A stretch of DNA of 64,000 nucleotides from NCBI GenBank assembly GCA_016700155.1, contig CP065001.1, positions 868,001 to 932,000 of the forward strand, given 5' to 3'. A program made the translations under genes and the position numbers. The DNA comes from Ignavibacteriales bacterium. GTDB lineage: Bacteria; Bacteroidota; Ignavibacteria; Ignavibacteriales; Ignavibacteriaceae. Shown here one piece after another: positions 61,470 through 64,000 of this stretch (the first letter of the stretch is position 1; each line of letters begins with the position of its first letter). The notes beneath the pieces are model-generated. The model was not told the DNA's origin and made no database searches. It saw only the letters and a program-made list of their open reading frames with translations.

Positions 61470-61515
61470 CCGCCGAACTAAAAAGGCGGTCGGTGTTAAG
61501 ACTCGGGTTAGGCGG
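61470..61515. repeat. attC-like hairpin, unit 1
   Basis: CCGCCGAAC (61470-61478) and GTTAGGCGG (61507-61515) pair over 9 bp with one mismatch, enclosing 28 nt, immediately after the stop of the 61516 gene. GTTAGGC matches the integron core GTTRRRY. Confidence 0.5.
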
Positions 61516-62013
61516 CTATTTATTTTTTGTTAAAACTTTTATTTGAGTTTCTATTTCATTTCTAATTTTGTTTACCATTTCTTTTAGCATTTCAAGCTGT
61601 TTCATTTCTAATAATTGCCGGACAACTCTTCTGCTATATCCGCCATCAATATAAATTTGAATATCATTTGGTAGAGCATCAGAGTGCGCATATTCTTGAT
61701 CACGCCATTCTATAACTTTTTTATGCAATTCATTTTCTTCGTCTGAAAAATACTTAACTAAATCAGTGTTTATTTTATTATTAAAACCAAAACTTTTTTT
61801 AAAGTTTCTAGCATAAGAAATAACAATTGCTAAGTTTAATGAATTTTGAATTTGTGTTGATTCTCTTACATCTAAAACAAAAGGTTTATAAGCTTTTAAT
61901 GTGTTTATAAAATCATTTACTTCCCAAAATTCGTTCCTAAGAAGATATAAATATGGTAAAATATTATCTTCAGTTGAATTATTTGATGAATCAATCATAT
62001 TATTATAAAGCAA
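61516..62013 (-). CDS. Helical protein with HEPN-like R-x5-H motif, cassette-like unit
   Basis: 165 aa, no signal peptide, mostly helical. WRDQEYAHSD gives an Arg-x5-His pattern as in HEPN ribonuclease-type proteins (the R-x4-6-H signature). The start may be at 61998 (MIDSSN) instead. Ends with a coiled segment (MLKEMVNKIRNEIETQIKVL). GTTAGGT (62029-62023) lies 10 bp upstream of the start. Role unknown; toxin or defence-like function is only a possibility. Confidence 0.6.
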   Translation of the reverse strand: MLYNNMIDSSNNSTEDNILPYLYLLRNEFWEVNDFINTLKAYKPFVLDVRESTQIQNSLNLAIVISYARNFKKSFGFNNKINTDLVKYFSDEENELHKKVIEWRDQEYAHSDALPNDIQIYIDGGYSRRVVRQLLEMKQLEMLKEMVNKIRNEIETQIKVLTKNK

Positions 62014-62366
62014 CTATTGGCTACCTAACTACTATTTTCCCGATCTGCTTTCATACAATCATAACCTGTACACCTGCCATCAAGCACTGCCCCGGGATTT
62101 ACGAACTGGTAAAGGGGCGCATAAATACCAATAGCAACTTACTGCGTTGGGAAGCAAAGGGCAAATGGAAAATGTGGCGAAGCCATCCCTTCGGGAGATG
62201 ATGGTTGATGTGTGATGGAGTAGGTGAATCCTGGAAACGGGGAATGGGAGAAGCGGGGGAAGGGAATAGTCAGTTTATCAGTAAGATCATAATTATCATA
62301 ATGGGCTGCTATCCGGAAGCAGATCAGTGTACTATTGCCAATTATGTCATAGTGAGTAATTCTATT
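62014..62366. other. 353-bp gap with no supported gene
   Basis: GC-richer than the neighbours and lacking convincing coding signal; open frames of 60-82 codons have no recognisable features. ACCTAAC at 62023-62029 marks a possible cassette border. Could be remnant DNA from an older insertion. Confidence 0.4.
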
Positions 62367-63968
62367 TTATTCTTCCTTCACCGGTAATGATTTAATAAAC
62401 TTTCCGACAAGGTTATAAATTGATTGTTCATATCTCCAGGACCTGAAGTGTTCTTCTTTACCATAAAACGGATCGGCGGTTGTAACGATTATCATATTCA
62501 GATCTTTAAGAATTATTATAAACTGACCGCCATGCCCAGCGGCATAGTTAAAATGATGTTCGCCTGATTCCGCACTCCACCACTGAAAGCCATATCCTAT
62601 ATTGTGGAAATAACGACCAACTCTGCCAGATTTAATCCCGGCAGAATTTATTTCTCCCGAATAATTTTTCAGAGAATTCTCGATCCATTCAGATGATATT
62701 AATTGTTTGCCTTCATATAAACCATTATCTAGATAAAGCTGACCGAACTTTGCCATGTCTCTTGCTGTAATTTCTATATCTCCGCTTCCGATATAATATC
62801 CATCCAGATCACGGGGCCAATTACCGACACTTACACCAAGCGGGTCAAATAAATATTTTTGTCCGAATGTTTTGATATCCGTTCCGCATGCTCTTGTTGT
62901 AATTATTCCAAGCCAGTTGGAAGTTAAATTGCTGTATTGAAAATCGGTTCCCGGATCAGCAGTGAGAGGGAAGTCAACAATTTTATGTACATACTTTCCT
63001 GACCATAACGCATTCCAGTAAACCGAATCCGTTTCCTCCCAGGGAAATCCTGCGCGCATCTGCAGCATCTGCCGGATTGTGATTTTCTTTTTTTCAGGAT
63101 TTGTGATGTGGTCAGTAATCTCCGGAAAAAATTCTATCATCTTTTGATCAATACATTTTATGTATCCTTTATCAACTGCGATTCCTGTCAAAGCGGAGAT
63201 ATAACTTTTTGTTACCGACGCGCGTTTTGAAAGCTGATCGACCGAGCCATTGTTAAAATATTTTTCCGCGACTAAATAACCATTTTTTATTACTAATAAA
63301 CTGTAAAGAGTTTCAAGGGAAGCAGCATCATAAAAAAGTTGTGACACGAGTAATGGATTTAAACCCTGTTCTTCCGGTGTGGAAATTTTCCAATCATTTC
63401 TCTGCAATGGAGTAAAAGTAACTTCTTTCAGTTCTTCAGTTTCAATCTTTAACATTTCCGCAATTTGCGGACGGGTATTTATTAAATAATCGTAGTCAAT
63501 TTTTAGTCCCAATGGAGTTAGTGAGGCTGCAAGTTTATCATACAGGTCTTTGTCATATTCAAAAGGCGCATCTACTATGTCGAAAGCGGTTGAACCATTG
63601 ATATTTCTTAAGGATTTGTCTGCACCGTTTTCAAGTAATGCCCGGACAATTTCAGTACGGCAAAAAAAGGATGCGATGTGAAGCGGCGTTGATAATTCAT
63701 TGTTCGTTACGTTCAAATCCGCGCCGGCATTTATTAATGCCTCTGCAATTTTAGTCTTACCGAATGTTGCCGCAATTATCAGTGGTGTAGACCCAAACTG
63801 ATCCTTTTCATTAAGATCTGTACCGGCTTTAATATGCTGATTAACAGCTTCAAGATTTCCCTGCAGAACAGCAAAGTGTAATCCGTCAGAAGGTTTTTCC
63901 TGTTGACTGAATATGAATGAGTTAATGTTGAGCAGAAAAAAAATGCCCAGGATGAAATGCAGTTTCAT
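62367..63968 (-). CDS. Ankyrin-repeat plus class C beta-lactamase-like serine hydrolase, exported
   Basis: 533 aa. Signal peptide (FILGIFFLLNINSFIFSQ); three to four ankyrin repeats (residues ~28-130, e.g. STPLIIAATFGKTKIAEALINAGADLNV); then a serine beta-lactamase-fold domain from ~195 with Ser251-x-x-Lys254 (SVTK), Tyr345-Ser-Asn347 and a C-terminal HGG. These fit the class C/esterase family that acts on peptides or esters, not necessarily beta-lactams. The ankyrin fusion is unusual. The start codon has GGAGG-type sequence upstream. Confidence 0.9.
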   Translation of the reverse strand: MKLHFILGIFFLLNINSFIFSQQEKPSDGLHFAVLQGNLEAVNQHIKAGTDLNEKDQFGSTPLIIAATFGKTKIAEALINAGADLNVTNNELSTPLHIASFFCRTEIVRALLENGADKSLRNINGSTAFDIVDAPFEYDKDLYDKLAASLTPLGLKIDYDYLINTRPQIAEMLKIETEELKEVTFTPLQRNDWKISTPEEQGLNPLLVSQLFYDAASLETLYSLLVIKNGYLVAEKYFNNGSVDQLSKRASVTKSYISALTGIAVDKGYIKCIDQKMIEFFPEITDHITNPEKKKITIRQMLQMRAGFPWEETDSVYWNALWSGKYVHKIVDFPLTADPGTDFQYSNLTSNWLGIITTRACGTDIKTFGQKYLFDPLGVSVGNWPRDLDGYYIGSGDIEITARDMAKFGQLYLDNGLYEGKQLISSEWIENSLKNYSGEINSAGIKSGRVGRYFHNIGYGFQWWSAESGEHHFNYAAGHGGQFIIILKDLNMIIVTTADPFYGKEEHFRSWRYEQSIYNLVGKFIKSLPVKEE

Positions 63969-64000
63969 GATATTTCCTCCCTTAAAATTATTTCTGAAAG

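Noticed and set aside
61953..62201. Plus-strand ORF of 82 aa
   Set aside because: Overlaps the start of the HEPN-like gene on the other strand and has no features of a protein.
62205..62387. Short plus-strand ORF in the GC-richer gap
   Set aside because: 60 aa, no ribosome site, no motif, overlaps the 3' end of the ankyrin/hydrolase gene.

Overview
The window reads as a chromosomal contig of a Bacteroidota/Chlorobi-group bacterium, most probably an Ignavibacteria member. Two secreted proteins at the left end carry the type IX secretion sorting tail with the NYPNPFNPTT signature common in Ignavibacteria. Several promoters fit the Bacteroidota form TTG-N18..21-TAnnTTTG. Base composition is AT-rich. 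These are inferences from sequence features; no database search was run.

Layout. 1-5.3 kb: two T9SS cargo proteins, one a subtilisin-like protease with an atypical active site. 5.4-6.6 kb: dapF and a small protein. 6.7-16.2 kb: a co-directional cluster that looks like an extracellular electron transfer route. It holds a membrane protein with two H-x13-H helices (di-haem cytochrome b-like), a TPR protein, a membrane-anchored Fe-S/FAD/NAD(P) oxidoreductase, a 20-haem and a 43-haem c-type cytochrome, and an outer-membrane beta-barrel. The inferred path is quinol or NAD(P)H to inner-membrane carriers, then periplasmic haems, then the barrel and giant surface cytochrome. The direction of flow cannot be read from sequence. 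This is the most striking system here.

16.4-20.2 kb: an outer-membrane protein, a PHP phosphoesterase and a 'mobile mystery' A/B pair (HTH plus Fic) in which the Fic gene is frameshifted. 20.27-27.05 kb: an integrated element in a tRNA-Arg(CCG) gene, bounded by a 54-bp direct repeat of the tRNA 5' part. It carries a tyrosine recombinase, a primase-polymerase, a ribbon-helix-helix protein, a small Cys-rich protein and unknown genes. Both ends carry tandem 12-bp TGTTAAC repeats that could be recombinase arm sites.

27.1-54 kb: mostly core genes. These are efp-accB-accC, gcvH, guaA, a TPR/LpoA-like pair, radC, LysM and lipoprotein genes, phoH, mazG, ridA, pabA, panD, rsfS-argS, comF, a vWA membrane protein split by a homopolymer frameshift, a phzF-like gene, surE, pgeF, a DMT exporter, folB-folK, a deoxynucleoside kinase, a GT9 glycosyltransferase and ppx. 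54-58.9 kb: a TonB-dependent receptor, three small membrane proteins (one frameshifted) and an AraC regulator. 59-62 kb: five small minus-strand genes of unknown function separated by related repeats with integron core-like heptamers, resembling a gene cassette array. 62.4-64 kb: an ankyrin/serine-hydrolase fusion.

Quality note: three single-base indels and one in-frame stop interrupt otherwise recognisable or coherent proteins. At least some may be sequencing or assembly errors rather than real pseudogenes.
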